64,000 nucleotides of DNA from the NCBI GenBank assembly GCA_902729315.2, contig LR746274.1, forward strand, positions 1,887,037 through 1,951,036, written 5' to 3'. Each line of letters starts with the position of its first letter. Within the stretch, counting starts at the first letter, position 1. Of the stretch, positions 12,197 through 22,300 are shown in pieces. The notes beneath the pieces are model-generated. The model searched no databases and was not told the origin of the DNA. It was given only the letters and a program-made list of their open reading frames with translations. This stretch comes from Spirodela intermedia (lineage: Eukaryota; Streptophyta; Magnoliopsida; Alismatales; Araceae). The position numbers and the translations under genes were made by a program.

Positions 12197-12840
12197 ATCT
12201 TGCCGGAGACTATTGGCCATCCTTCTCTCTCCTTTGACTGTGGCGTCCTTCTCGGGCTTGTAAAGACGTAGAAGTCAACGGACTCTCCCCTGTTGAGCCA
12301 TAGTTTGTCTCATTTTCCGTCCAGAATCTCGACGTATTTTGGGTCCAATGGTCTCGGATTAGTGGGGAGATGGCCGTGTACACTTAAAGTTCAGTCATTT
12401 GGGCTTTTATTTAAGGTTGGTCCGGGTTAACCTGGGCCCGGCCCGTTTATTTTTCAACGCTAAGGAAATTACGTTTTAATTTGATCGTCCTTCAAATTTA
12501 ATTGATTCCTGTGCCCAAAGTGGGAACGGGCTTTTCGGGCCCATCATACTTCTGAGGTCCAGGCCCGAAAACTGGGCCAGGCTACTGAGCCTAGTCTGAC
12601 CCCCCTCATTCATTTATGATATTATCTTTCGATGTGATTAAAAAAAATACAACCACACGTACCCTTCATATTTTCGCAAAATTTTCTCAGAAAAAAAAAT
12701 GTTTTTAATCGAAAAACAGAGAAAATCCGTGATGATCAGAGCCGTTCATTTCTTCCAATTTCAGATCTTCTCCAATAAATGAACTTAGTTCTACATAATA
12801 TATATATATACCTTCCAAATTACAGTCTGAATCACCGGTT
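12197..12840. other. Intergenic between the tail-to-tail SUMO and ERD2 genes
   Basis: Contains the SUMO 3' UTR (+) and the ERD2 3' UTR (-). GGCCC/TGGGC boxes occur at about 12420-12600 and an AT-rich stretch near 12620-12830. No further gene is seen. Confidence 0.6.
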
Positions 12841-15800
12841 CTATGCTGGCAACTGAAGCTTCACGTTGTTCTTCCAGCTGTAGATCGTCAAAATATAATT
12901 ATAATTATAATTATAATTATAATAATTATAATAATTATAATAATTATTATTATGATAAGATAAAGAAAATATGTGAAGATAACGATTTACCTCTGGAAAT
13001 AGTAGTAGAAGAAGTCGGCGTAGATTAACGTCTGCACGAGCCCGGCTATCCAGGCTGCACGTTTAAGGTGATTGGTAACGACAAATGCGCTGATATATTT
13101 GGGGGAAGAAAATAAAAAGGGGGAAGGCTTCCGTACTTATCCAGTGGACATAGTGAGGCTCGGTGAAGTACCGGTAGATCCAGTTGACGATGTACAGAGC
13201 TCGGTACGCACTGAGAAGAAAAGAATATAATAAGTCGAGGAGATCGAATCGAAGCATTCCTCCTCGGATGCAGGGCTCGAGTTATAAGAGGATGAGATAT
13301 ATATCTATCTATATATATATATATATATATATAGATAGAGAGAGATTGGATGGAAGCTTACCCAAGAAGGAAAACATATTGCCCGGTCAGATTATCAATG
13401 TTCTTCGTCCTCTGTAACAGCACCAGTTGAGGGAGTATAGCAACAGCCTCCAAATACAACGAGAAGGCCCACATTATCTGTTTCATGAAAGAAAGACCAG
13501 ACCCTTCTCAGAAAGGACTCAATCCAGGGACTGAACGGAAACAAAAGCCCTAAAACCATCTCTTCAGAGGCGGAAAATACCAAAGAAGTGGATTAGTCGT
13601 AATTAGAGACAGAATGTAAGTGCTCTATTGAGAAGAGAAAAAAAAAAAAAAGAAAAAAGAATAGATGACCACGTTTCTTTTTTTCATGTGAAGAAATTCC
13701 TAATCCTCAATGAAATCAAAAATAGAACAGAGTAAGCAGAGTCTGCGAGCAAGATCAGCACTTTCACCTCCTTCAAAGTGAATTTCTCGTTAATAAGTAG
13801 ACCCAGAAGCAAGCAGATTAGTACGAGGAAGTGATGGCGAAACGTGTCTTGCTCTTTATCGTAGGATCTTCGTACTATCCTGTGGCGCCTCATGTACCAG
13901 ACAATGGAGAACGAGCTCCCCAAGAATATCAGCTTCATTATGGTGTTGTACAAGGAGATAAAACTAGTAAAGATGTCCAGGTACCGAGCAGCAAAAACAA
14001 GAGCATAAAGCTCTTGGGTCTTCAAAGAAATCCCTGCAATGAAAAAAAAAAAAAACAAAACCGTGATGAAATCGGTAGCGATGAAATGGCATATTTGACC
14101 AGCAAGAAAGTGCACAGGCAGGAGAGATTCAACTCTGAACACGCCATTGGCCAACAACACCCATAAATTCACCTACGAATAATACAAGAATGGAAAGTCT
14201 ATAGAGCATACATACTAGAAAACATTTTTTATTAATAGTAAATTCTGTAGATTTATCATACAGCCAAAGAGTGAGGCGAGAACCAAAATTAAATCAAAAT
14301 ACAGCCTTTTGTATAAGTATCGTACACAAAGAATGCAAAATAATATAGAAAACTCATCCAAAGGATGCCCAGAGGAAGTTGCTCACACGACTTCTGTTCA
14401 CTAGCTATCAGCATGTCAGATGATTTATGAGTGGTTATTCCATTGCATTTTGTAAAATGATCGTTTCATAGCTCAGAATCAAGACGATACTTTGGTTTAC
14501 TTAACATTAACAATATTTCAATACATATCATATTTCGAGGAATTAATGGCAGCATGACAAAAGCTTATTGGTCCAATATTGAGGACTCTACACTGGATAA
14601 AAAATAAAAGTACATAAGGATGTGAGAAAGGTTGAAACACTGAAAAAAAATATCCTGAGGGCCCATGGTGCCAGACCATGCATGGCTGTAATACAGGGTT
14701 ACTAAAAATACCACTCCATTAAGTATGGTCATGCTGCAGCTTCTGGGGGATTTAACTGGTAAGCTATACCAGGTCAGAAGGCCAAGGTAAATGGATGTCA
14801 ATGCATTCAAAGGATACAGGAAATAATAAGCCTCCAGGTTACGGCTGACTAGGTCTGAGGCCATCAACGGCCCGCAAGTATTATATATGTAGAGAGAAAG
14901 ACATCTCTGGATTATAACATACATAAAGTATAGCTCAAACTGACCAGATTTTGTTTCCGCAGCCAATTTTGTGGCTCCGACCTAACTTAAACAGGATCTA
15001 GCCTGCCATTGAAACCTTTAGCCTCGTGTTTCTCAGAAGGTGGAGCATCCAGACCAATTTGTGCCCATATGATCAGAAAAGCCAGAGAAGTCGCTCATCA
15101 AATTGATTCTCAATTTAAGAAAAAACAATAAAGACTAAGTGGTCAACAATGAAATATTATGGCTACCCAGAAAATCCTCAGCCATCTTGCCCAGTACACC
15201 AGGATTTCGACAGCTAGCCTTCACCTGGAGGTCCTATAGCTGGGAAATTGGAGAACATGCCTTCCCACAGAAGGGAGGTCCTTGTTGTGTAGTATCAGCA
15301 CCCATGGAAGGTTGACCTCTTCCATTTCACTTCCCAATGCGTGAGAGGGTTACCCATGGTTCCAAAAGAAATAAAAGGGCACTACAGAAAGCCTTAATAG
15401 GCATGCAATGGACCTGCAATTTCTCGTACGATCTATTGTGAGCCAATACTCATGAGTATTGGTTTAGTACATGCATTCAGATGGATATCCCGTCAAGAAG
15501 AAAGAAATGACCCTTTTAGCTCTCGTACCAATTGCGGCCCCCCTCCTAGGATAGAGTAGAAGCACTGGTTTTTGTTTTGCTGACCACCACTAAACTTAGA
15601 ACACTTTACACTCCTTGATGTTCACATCAAAAAACCTAACGGAAAATGCCCAGAGAAATACGATCATCTTCCATCTCTGACCGTCTAAAAAGAGTAAAAC
15701 GGTTCTATCGATCCAAAACTGTCTGCACTCCACTCCACAGAAAAAAAAGGACATCTGCTAATACAAACTTTTCATGCTATGAAATCTTCATTCCAGAAAA

Positions 15801-16007
15801 TCTTTTTCCACCTTCACTCCGGAACCCGCGGAAACGGTCCTACGTATTTAAGCCGGAGAATAGATGCGTGGAAATCGGGTAAAAGGAATGAGAAAAATCG
15901 AGGGACGTATGCATACCAGCACATGATTTGATAGTGTGGATCTTCAGGAGCAGGACAATGACGCTCATCAGATGCGTCATGTCCCCGGCTAATCTGAATA
16001 TGTTCAT
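12841..16007 (-). CDS. ERD2: ER lumen protein-retaining receptor ERD2 (215 aa, 6 exons)
   Basis: Golgi/ER membrane receptor that returns soluble K/HDEL-bearing proteins to the ER. Minus-strand exons in transcript order: 16007-15917, 14033-13768, 13477-13362, 13210-13137, 13054-12991, 12877-12841; 648 nt in frame, exactly the family's usual length. Landmarks: MNIFRLAGDMTHL and LKIHTIKSCAGISLKTQELY at the N-terminus, VRRSYDKEQDTFRHHFL in the middle, LYLEAVAILPQLVLLQRT, NLTGQY, YRALYIVNWIYRYFTEPHYV, ADFFYYYFQSW and the terminal KLQLPA. Seven hydrophobic segments are apparent. Intron 1 is 1.88 kb (14034-15916); it contains a 133-codon open frame that I could not match to any family. Introns 3 and 5 carry an AT-type and an ATTATA-type microsatellite. 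Confidence 0.96.
12894..12953. repeat. (TAATTA)-type microsatellite in ERD2 intron 5
   Basis: Sixty bases made only of A and T in ATAATT units, passing into ATT units; the Tyr/Asn-rich ORF across it is a repeat artefact. Confidence 0.9.
13297..13345. repeat. (AT)n/(CTAT)n microsatellite in ERD2 intron 3
   Basis: Runs of AT interrupted by CTAT units, wholly inside intron 3 of the ERD2 gene. Confidence 0.85.
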
Positions 16008-16330
16008 ATTTTGTGTCGTTGGCGAGATCTGGACGCTGAGCACCCAGATCTCCGGTGGCAACTAACAATGAGAACCCCAAAACACGACCTCTCCGCTCCT
16101 CCAGTGACACCAAGAACGTGGCAATGGTGCTTCGCTGTGGAAATGAGTAGGATCGAAGAAGGGGGGGGAAGACGGAGACTGTATGTGTGAGAGAGAGAGA
16201 GGTGTGGGAGAAGGCGGATGGGTCAGCTTAGCCTTGGAAGCATGGTTTTCCGAAAACGTTACGATACATCGCGTGACGTCTAATTAAACGTGTTCCGACT
16301 TTAGCCTCTGAAGAGAGATCATAACGGCTC
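16008..16330 (-). promoter_or_regulatory. ERD2 5' UTR and promoter
   Basis: GC-moderate stretch upstream of the ERD2 start on the minus strand, with a G run at about 16161-16168 and a short (GA)n at 16191-16202. Beyond about 16350 base composition switches abruptly to AT-rich transposon-derived DNA. Confidence 0.45.
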
Positions 16331-17249
16331 CTCTCGAAAGTGTACACGAAACATTTTCATTTTTTTAACTAAATAAAATATTTTTTTAATAAAAAATACT
16401 ATATTTTGACTTTTAAATGACCATTATTAGGGTTTCAAGAGAAACTGCTTCTTAACATCATATTTTTGGTGGTACTACTTTTAAAAGTATATTTTATATA
16501 ATAAAAATATATATAAACTTAGTATGTAGGTAATTAAAAATGCATAATTTAATAATTCACACACTACCTTAATAAATTTAGAGTCAATAAATACACTTCC
16601 ACCCCAAAGATTAAAATCAAGTGAAAAAAAAATGGTCTGTTATAATTATTAAATATTATAAGTATGTCTAATTAGTTTATCATAGCTAGATTCCCTTATC
16701 AACAACCATAGATTGCCATTAAGAAAAATCATATAAACATAAAAAACTAGTCACTATGAACCAATCTTAGAAATTCACATGTTCCCTTGCATTCACAAGG
16801 TATCTATTAAGGGGATGGAATCTAGAGAAATATAATATTTTTCCTTTTTCTTCTCCCATGTAACATGAAATTAGAGGGGGGGGGTTGGGTGGGTTTTTTG
16901 ATGTTGTTCTCAATTTACTCTTCTTTACAAACCATCTTCAACTTCATTTCAAAATCTTTAACCCTTCAATCTTAAAAATAGTGAGCATATTATATGAAGA
17001 CGATGAGAAATATGTCATCATCCTTAATCTAACTTTCTCTCAAACTAAGTACTCATTTGGTTTTGAGGATATTAGGTGTATTAAAGGCAGATTACAAGAA
17101 ATTCTATCAAGGAACATTTTTATTTCTCTACATTTTATTTCACCATCTCTTTATAATTTTTTCAGAGGGTCTAGTGTTCCTCATCCATCAATGCTCAAGA
17201 TTGTTGGCATAAGTGAAGACAATCATACAATAGTAGGTAAATCATAAAA
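16331..17249. other. AT-rich decayed DNA, left flank of retrotransposon graveyard
   Basis: Very AT-rich with no credible gene. A 120-codon plus-strand open frame at 16885-17247 contains two diverged copies of one short unit (NPSILKIVS...EDDE and HPSMLKIVG...EDNH), so it is an internal repeat of decayed element sequence rather than a gene. Confidence 0.45.
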
Positions 17250-17510
17250 AGGGGAGTGAGAGGTTGAAAAGAACCCATAACAAAAATGCACATAAGAGTA
17301 GATTGAGAGGTTAGGTTTCGATAAAAACCTTCACTCTAGTTCATGGTAAACTTTTGAGGGGATCAACTCTCTCCTTCACAAACACAATTTCCTTCATCGT
17401 GTCCCTACCCTAATAATCTCTTTTTTGTTACATAGAATTTACCTAAATACTCTTCCACTTTCCCTCTCATCTCTTTATAGAATAATTTCCATTTATTATG
17501 GGATCTAACA
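17250..17510 (-). mobile_element. Degenerate LTR-like segment (copy A)
   Basis: On the minus strand this begins TGTTAGATCCCATAATAAAT, very like the TGTTAGGTCCCACATC start common in plant LTRs. It ends in a segment (GAACCTAACC, then AATCTACTCTTATGTGCA) that recurs, diverged, at 20200-20452 and 22014-22300. It would be the 3' LTR of the minus-strand gypsy remnant at 18082-18655. Borders are approximate. Confidence 0.45.
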
Positions 17511-17829
17511 TCACTCTCGTACTAAACTCTCAAGTGACTTCAAGGGTTTATAAGTTATCTTATTAGATTATGATGAATATTTAGGGATTGAGACGAGACA
17601 AAAAGAGAATTTCTCTTATTGAAATAATAAGATGAAAAATACTTTCAAACAATCAGACTGTCTTATAGAGACTAGTTCATTAAATGAGACAAATATTGAC
17701 TTCAAGACTACTAAGAGGGAAAGATAATCAAGGGACTTGATTCACAAGTGACATCCCTCAAGAAATGTAGGGGAAATGGGGGTGGCAGCCATTTTGAGAA
17801 GGTCAGTCACTGGGACTCTCTAAATATTC

Positions 17830-18085
17830 TTATCTTTCTCCTTAGGTCTAGAGCTATTTAATATAAGTATTTGTATGGGAGAGGTCAATCATTTCTTGGT
17901 CTTAGCATTGGAGTTGTCCTACCATTTGCTCTCACTGTGCCCTAGGCTCTAGTCTCCAATGGCTCACTGCCCCCTATCATGTCTCAATGGTGGGCCCTTC
18001 ACAAGTGTTGTCTTGACTATTTTGCCCAAATGATTTGAGAATTTTCTTTCCACATGTATGCCCTTGGGTTGCAAGGGTTTCAATA
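17830..18085 (-). repeat. Diverged direct repeat, copy 1 (gypsy 3' region)
   Basis: This 250-bp stretch and 18757-19012 share order and sequence throughout: GTCTTAGCATTGGAGTTGTC against GATCTTAACATTAGAGTTAC, then CCAGGCTCTAGCCTCCAA-like and TTTGCCCAAATGATTTGAGA-like blocks. On the minus strand it follows directly on the integrase tail. Confidence 0.7.
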
Positions 18086-18655
18086 ATACTTCCACCTAGA
18101 AAATGCACTTTGTCCAAGATAGATTTAGGGAATTACTAATAGATGGCACACGTGAAATTTCACATGACTTTCGATCAGGGCAGACCGGCCCATTTGATGA
18201 GTACCTCTAAGTCTTGTTGGCCATGATGCATTGTGCAGACCTTTGCTAACTCAACAATTCATGTGAGATCCTTGACAACATTGAGGGGATTGAGGAGCTC
18301 TATTACACGTCTAGTCTCACTTTTTTGATCTATGAGATGTGAAAAATAAGATGTTTTCCTAGAGAGGTTGACAAGTCAAACTTATATACCATGGTTTTGA
18401 TTCACTCCAAGATTGGATACAGCTCTAAGAGGTGTAGAGCAAGCTTCTTGTAAGGTTAGTGGCCCAACAACTATTGTTGATATAGTCGAAGCTTGAGGTG
18501 GATGATGTCCCTTAGTTGGAACTCAAGGTCATGTTGTCGCAATCCGTGTGTACCTTCATCCTAGCTTGAGTGTGTTAGAGGTGGAGCTTGAGTTGCACAA
18601 AGGTTTGGTGCCTCTCTCACATGAGTTGATCAACATCAATCGTCTTGATAGTACG
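18082..18655 (-). mobile_element. Decayed Ty3/gypsy integrase C-terminus with chromodomain-like tail
   Basis: Read on the minus strand, with stops and frame changes, the order of motifs is that of a plant Ty3/gypsy polyprotein end. QARMK is at about 18554-18565. A GDxVxLKL-like block follows, then YPILE and VYKFDLSTSLGKHLIFHIS (18318-18400), which corresponds to the family's AYxLELPxxSxIHPVFHVS. DLEVLIKWAGLP lies at 18178-18210 (chromodomain-type LIKWEGLP), and FP...LDKVHFLGGSI at 18082-18135 (family FPxFxLEDKVxxxGGG). The copy is riddled with stop codons and cannot be functional. Confidence 0.75.
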
Positions 18656-18756
18656 TGCTTCATGCCTCAATAGATTGGAGTTATAATTACTATTAAACTA
18701 AAACTCACCCAATATAACTAATCAATTCTACTATTGTGAATAATCTCTTATCACGT

Positions 18757-19012
18757 TCTTCTTGGGTATAGGATTCTTTAATAAGAGTATTTTCACAAGA
18801 AAGGTTAACTATTTGTTGATCTTAACATTAGAGTTACCCTATCCTCTGCTCCCACTATACCCCAGGCTCTAGCCTCCAACAATTTGTTCTCCCTTATCAC
18901 GTCTTAGGGGTCTAGGCCTTTTAGGAAGGTTGTCCTATTTTACCAAACAAATTAAGAACTTTTTCCATGTGGATTCCATCAAGTCTGAGGGTCTCAACAG
19001 ATTGACACCTAC
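18757..19012 (-). repeat. Diverged direct repeat, copy 2
   Basis: Second copy of the 17830-18085 segment, same orientation, about 930 bp away. It implies two tandem or nested gypsy 3' ends. Confidence 0.7.
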
Positions 19013-20199
19013 AAATCTTTAGCACAGTTAGATTCTTCATTATTTTATCATCTAAATTAAGTATGGTCCTTTAATCATCTACATGTATCATGAAAATTTA
19101 CTACTCTCATTTACAAATTCATCACAAGAAATACTTTTCATCATAAGAGAAACAAAATCATTGTCTATCCTTATTTTTAATCTACTTCAATTATCATCTC
19201 TTTACTCTGTCATGATTATTGAGTCAACTTTTTTTAGAATAAATGATTGTAAGCCTTCTTTTTTATATTATTAAATATTTAATATTATATAATTGTTGGG
19301 TCTAAGTGATTTCAAGATATCTAGATCTTAAACATACCTTCTTATTATGTTATTTTCTTCCTAATTGACAATCTTATGATTATCTCATTCTAATTAGTTT
19401 ATTGAGTTTGACTTCTATCTAAATCTTTGAATTTAATCTTTTGATGTACTTCCCAACACTTCTATAGACACCATGATATTTCAAAATCATGTCTAAGTTT
19501 TATCACAGACCCATGTCTTTTTATATCTAAGAATTGGTCACAAAAGCACACATGGTTTGTGAACTGTCAAATAGTTTTAGTAATTATTTTTTAGGTATTT
19601 TTAGTTTTAAAAATAATTCTCAACATATGTTCAATGAAATCATTCCAATATTTCATCTTCTAAATTGATTTTTATTGTCATCAATTTAGTTTTTTTAGAC
19701 AACTAATTATCATAAAATATAATTCTACTTTAAAGATCTCTATCTAAATTTTTCTTGCTAAATATAGAATCTAAAGTCATCTTTCATTTCTTTAAGCTTC
19801 TAATCCTCCAAATCATATATAGTCTATTTTTACTCTATGTCTTAGAGGTTCTTCTATTCTTAAAATGTTAATTTGTAAACTAAATATGTCTTTTAAAGAT
19901 AATTTTTCACTTACCTATGTGTTCATCCCTTCTTCCTTTGTGTATTTTTCATTTTAACGTTTTGTTATTTTTTGTCTATGCTATTGAATGTCACAACTCT
20001 TTCATTATCAAAAGCTTTTATATTTTGTGTTGTAACTTCCTAGCTGTTCCTAATCCCACTTAATTTTTGGTTATTACTTTTTTATTTTTGATACCTGCTT
20101 AACTCTTTCCTAATATCTTTATTTTTCTTCTTGAGGGTTTGTACCTTCTAGTCATTGAGACTCTATCAAACATACTCTTATATTAACTTATAGAAACTC
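19013..20199. other. AT-rich decayed sequence, no gene recognised
   Basis: No ORF above about 65 codons and no recognisable motif; probably internal or flanking retrotransposon DNA eroded by C-to-T change. Confidence 0.5.
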
Positions 20200-20452
20200 A
20201 AAATAGGAATGTACATAATAGAAGAGAATGAAAACAAAAATGCCAAAAATATTATGATTGAGTTTTGGTAGAAACTCTAACTCAAATTCATTTTGACATT
20301 CTAACAAAACCACATCTCTCATCTACTAATTATAATCTATCTAAAATCTTATCCTACCTTTCTCCCATCTTATTCTTGCTCTAATAACCCTATTTTTCTC
20401 TTCCTAAACATTTATAAAAATACCTTAATTTAACACTGATGTGACCCTCACA
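20200..20452 (-). mobile_element. Degenerate LTR-like segment (copy B)
   Basis: Minus strand reads TGTGAGGGTCACATCAGTGT at its start and, further in, GTTAGAGTTTCTACCAAAAC and TCTTCTATTATGTACATTCC. These match the layout of copies A and C. Downstream on the minus strand, TTTGATAGAGTCTCAATGA may be a ruined tRNA-Met primer-binding site. Borders approximate. Confidence 0.4.
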
Positions 20453-20608
20453 CACTCTCCCTCCTAAAGTAATTAAGCCCTATTAGGGGCCTCACATTAC
20501 TCCCATTACAAACTCTTAAGAGACTTCTTGCACCAATAGCAAATCCTTTGTTCTTATCATATATGTTTATTTTTATTTTTGTCTTTATTTTAATCAAACT
20601 TATTTGTC

Positions 20609-20995
20609 ATACATATGTTTCTATACTTTAAACTCATTGATATGAATAAAATATTCACCTTTGACTTATTCTATATAATTACTTTAAGTTAAAATCTTTC
20701 AAATATTTATTTATAATTATTTTTGTACCTACTCTTTGCTCTATGCTAATGATGAATTATTAAATAAATCAACATTTGTTGAAGCTCATATATACGAACT
20801 TTTATTCCATACATATGCTTAAATACTTCAAAGAAATTAGAGACAATTAAATATTTGCCTCCAACTTATTTTAGATAGCCTCTTTCTAAATAGAAAATCT
20901 TTCAAATTATCTATTCATAATGATTATATACCCACTCTTTTGTTTATGTTAGTGATAAAGCACCATACCTAATTAGTAAAAATTAATGCTCATAT
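20609..20995. repeat. Two tandem, diverged copies of a ~200-bp unit
   Basis: Copy 1 (about 20609-20797) and copy 2 (about 20809-20995) share the series CATACATATG, ATACTT, ATATTxxCCT, AAAATCTTTCAAAT, ATAATxATT, CCxACTCTTTG and AAGCTCATATA / ATGCTCATATA in the same order. Confidence 0.65.
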
Positions 20996-22001
20996 ATCCC
21001 AATCCCTTCACAATTAGATAATGTTTTGTATTTGTGTGTTGTTTCTTTATCCAGATTTATATGTTTCATATGATCAAACAAATTCTCCAACAAATTATTG
21101 AGATTGGAAGGTCCTCAAAAAAATTTAAAACTGGTCTTCCTACTCTAATGAAAAGAATAAAGAGTGGAGACCTTTTTTGACCAATAATGTTTAGTAGATA
21201 ATGAAGTAGATTGGTTGGTGCATATCAAGGAAATATTTTCAAATTCTATTATTAGAGACTTTAGTAGAATGAGATTAATGGGTCTTCATAAATCTATTGA
21301 GTAGATAATTTCAAAGTAAGATTGTAATAAAGTAGTCCAATGTCCTTCCACTATACTTATTACCATCATTTTCTCCTAAATAGTATTATTTATTCATGGT
21401 AAAATGAAAATTGATCTTGAAACTTGCACAAAAAAGATATTTCTCGTGTGTTTAGTGTCTTCAATCATTTTTCTTTTGCACACCCATTTTCCTCATCAAA
21501 CAAAATTAAGAGATGTCTTGGAAGATGATTTTGAGGAACATTGAGGCCATTTTAGGCTTTTAAGGTCAATACTACTATGGAGACTAGTACCTCTATCACT
21601 TAATAGTATGTTTCTCATGTTTCATTAGAATTTTATATTATTACTTATTTCAAATAATATAATAGATAATAATATATTACCATAATTTATACTCCCATAA
21701 CTACACAACTTGATTCTAAGAGGATATGAAGAGAACCTATAGATAACATTTATGTTTCCTTCCATCATTATGTTTGTTTCACCATCCATAATGATTAATT
21801 TCTCATAATTTTGGTTGTTTCTATTAGTTGAGTTGGGTATTGTAGCTCCATTATCTACATCATTTGTGTCATTCCTTATTGCAAAACTTATAAATCCATC
21901 TCTTTTTCTATAGTAGTTGTGGCAAGATTTTCCTCATATATTTGGTTTCCTTCTCTACCATTTCTAGCCTCTCACATCATTGACTTTTGGCACCATCAAA
22001 G
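20996..22001. other. AT-rich decayed sequence, no gene recognised
   Basis: No credible ORF. If copy C at 22014-22300 is a 5' LTR on the minus strand, this is where gag would lie, but nothing legible survives. Confidence 0.45.
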
Positions 22002-22300
22002 TAGATCAGATACCAACAAATAAGAACACAAGACATGGATTCACATAATAGTAGCAACTGAGAACAAAGATTGAAAAATATAAGAGGGATTAGGTTCTGA
22101 TAAAAACCTCAACTCCAACTTATGTTGACTTTTTAAGAGGCCACTTATCTCCTCCATAAGTTGCAGCCTACCCAAAATCATTTTAGATTTCCTCCATTTG
22201 TCCATGTCTTACTAGTCATCCTTATAGGCACAAGTTTATTTTCTTCATATTCAAGCTCAACTACTACTTAATAATATTCCATCTATAAATAAAGTTATAT
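22002..22300 (-). mobile_element. Degenerate LTR-like segment (copy C) followed by a PBS-like site
   Basis: On the minus strand the LTR-like segment (TTGGAGTTGAGGTTTTTATC, CAGAACCTAATCCCTC) ends near 22014 and is followed at once by TTGGTATCTGATC. This is two to three mismatches from TGGTATCAGAGC, the site complementary to initiator tRNA-Met used by most plant LTR retrotransposons. Order and strand agree with the integrase remnant downstream at 18.1-18.7 kb. Confidence 0.5.

Noticed and set aside
16885-17247. 120-codon plus-strand ORF in the AT-rich block
   Set aside because: Contains an internal repeat of element-derived sequence and sits on the opposite strand to the gypsy remnant; no family.
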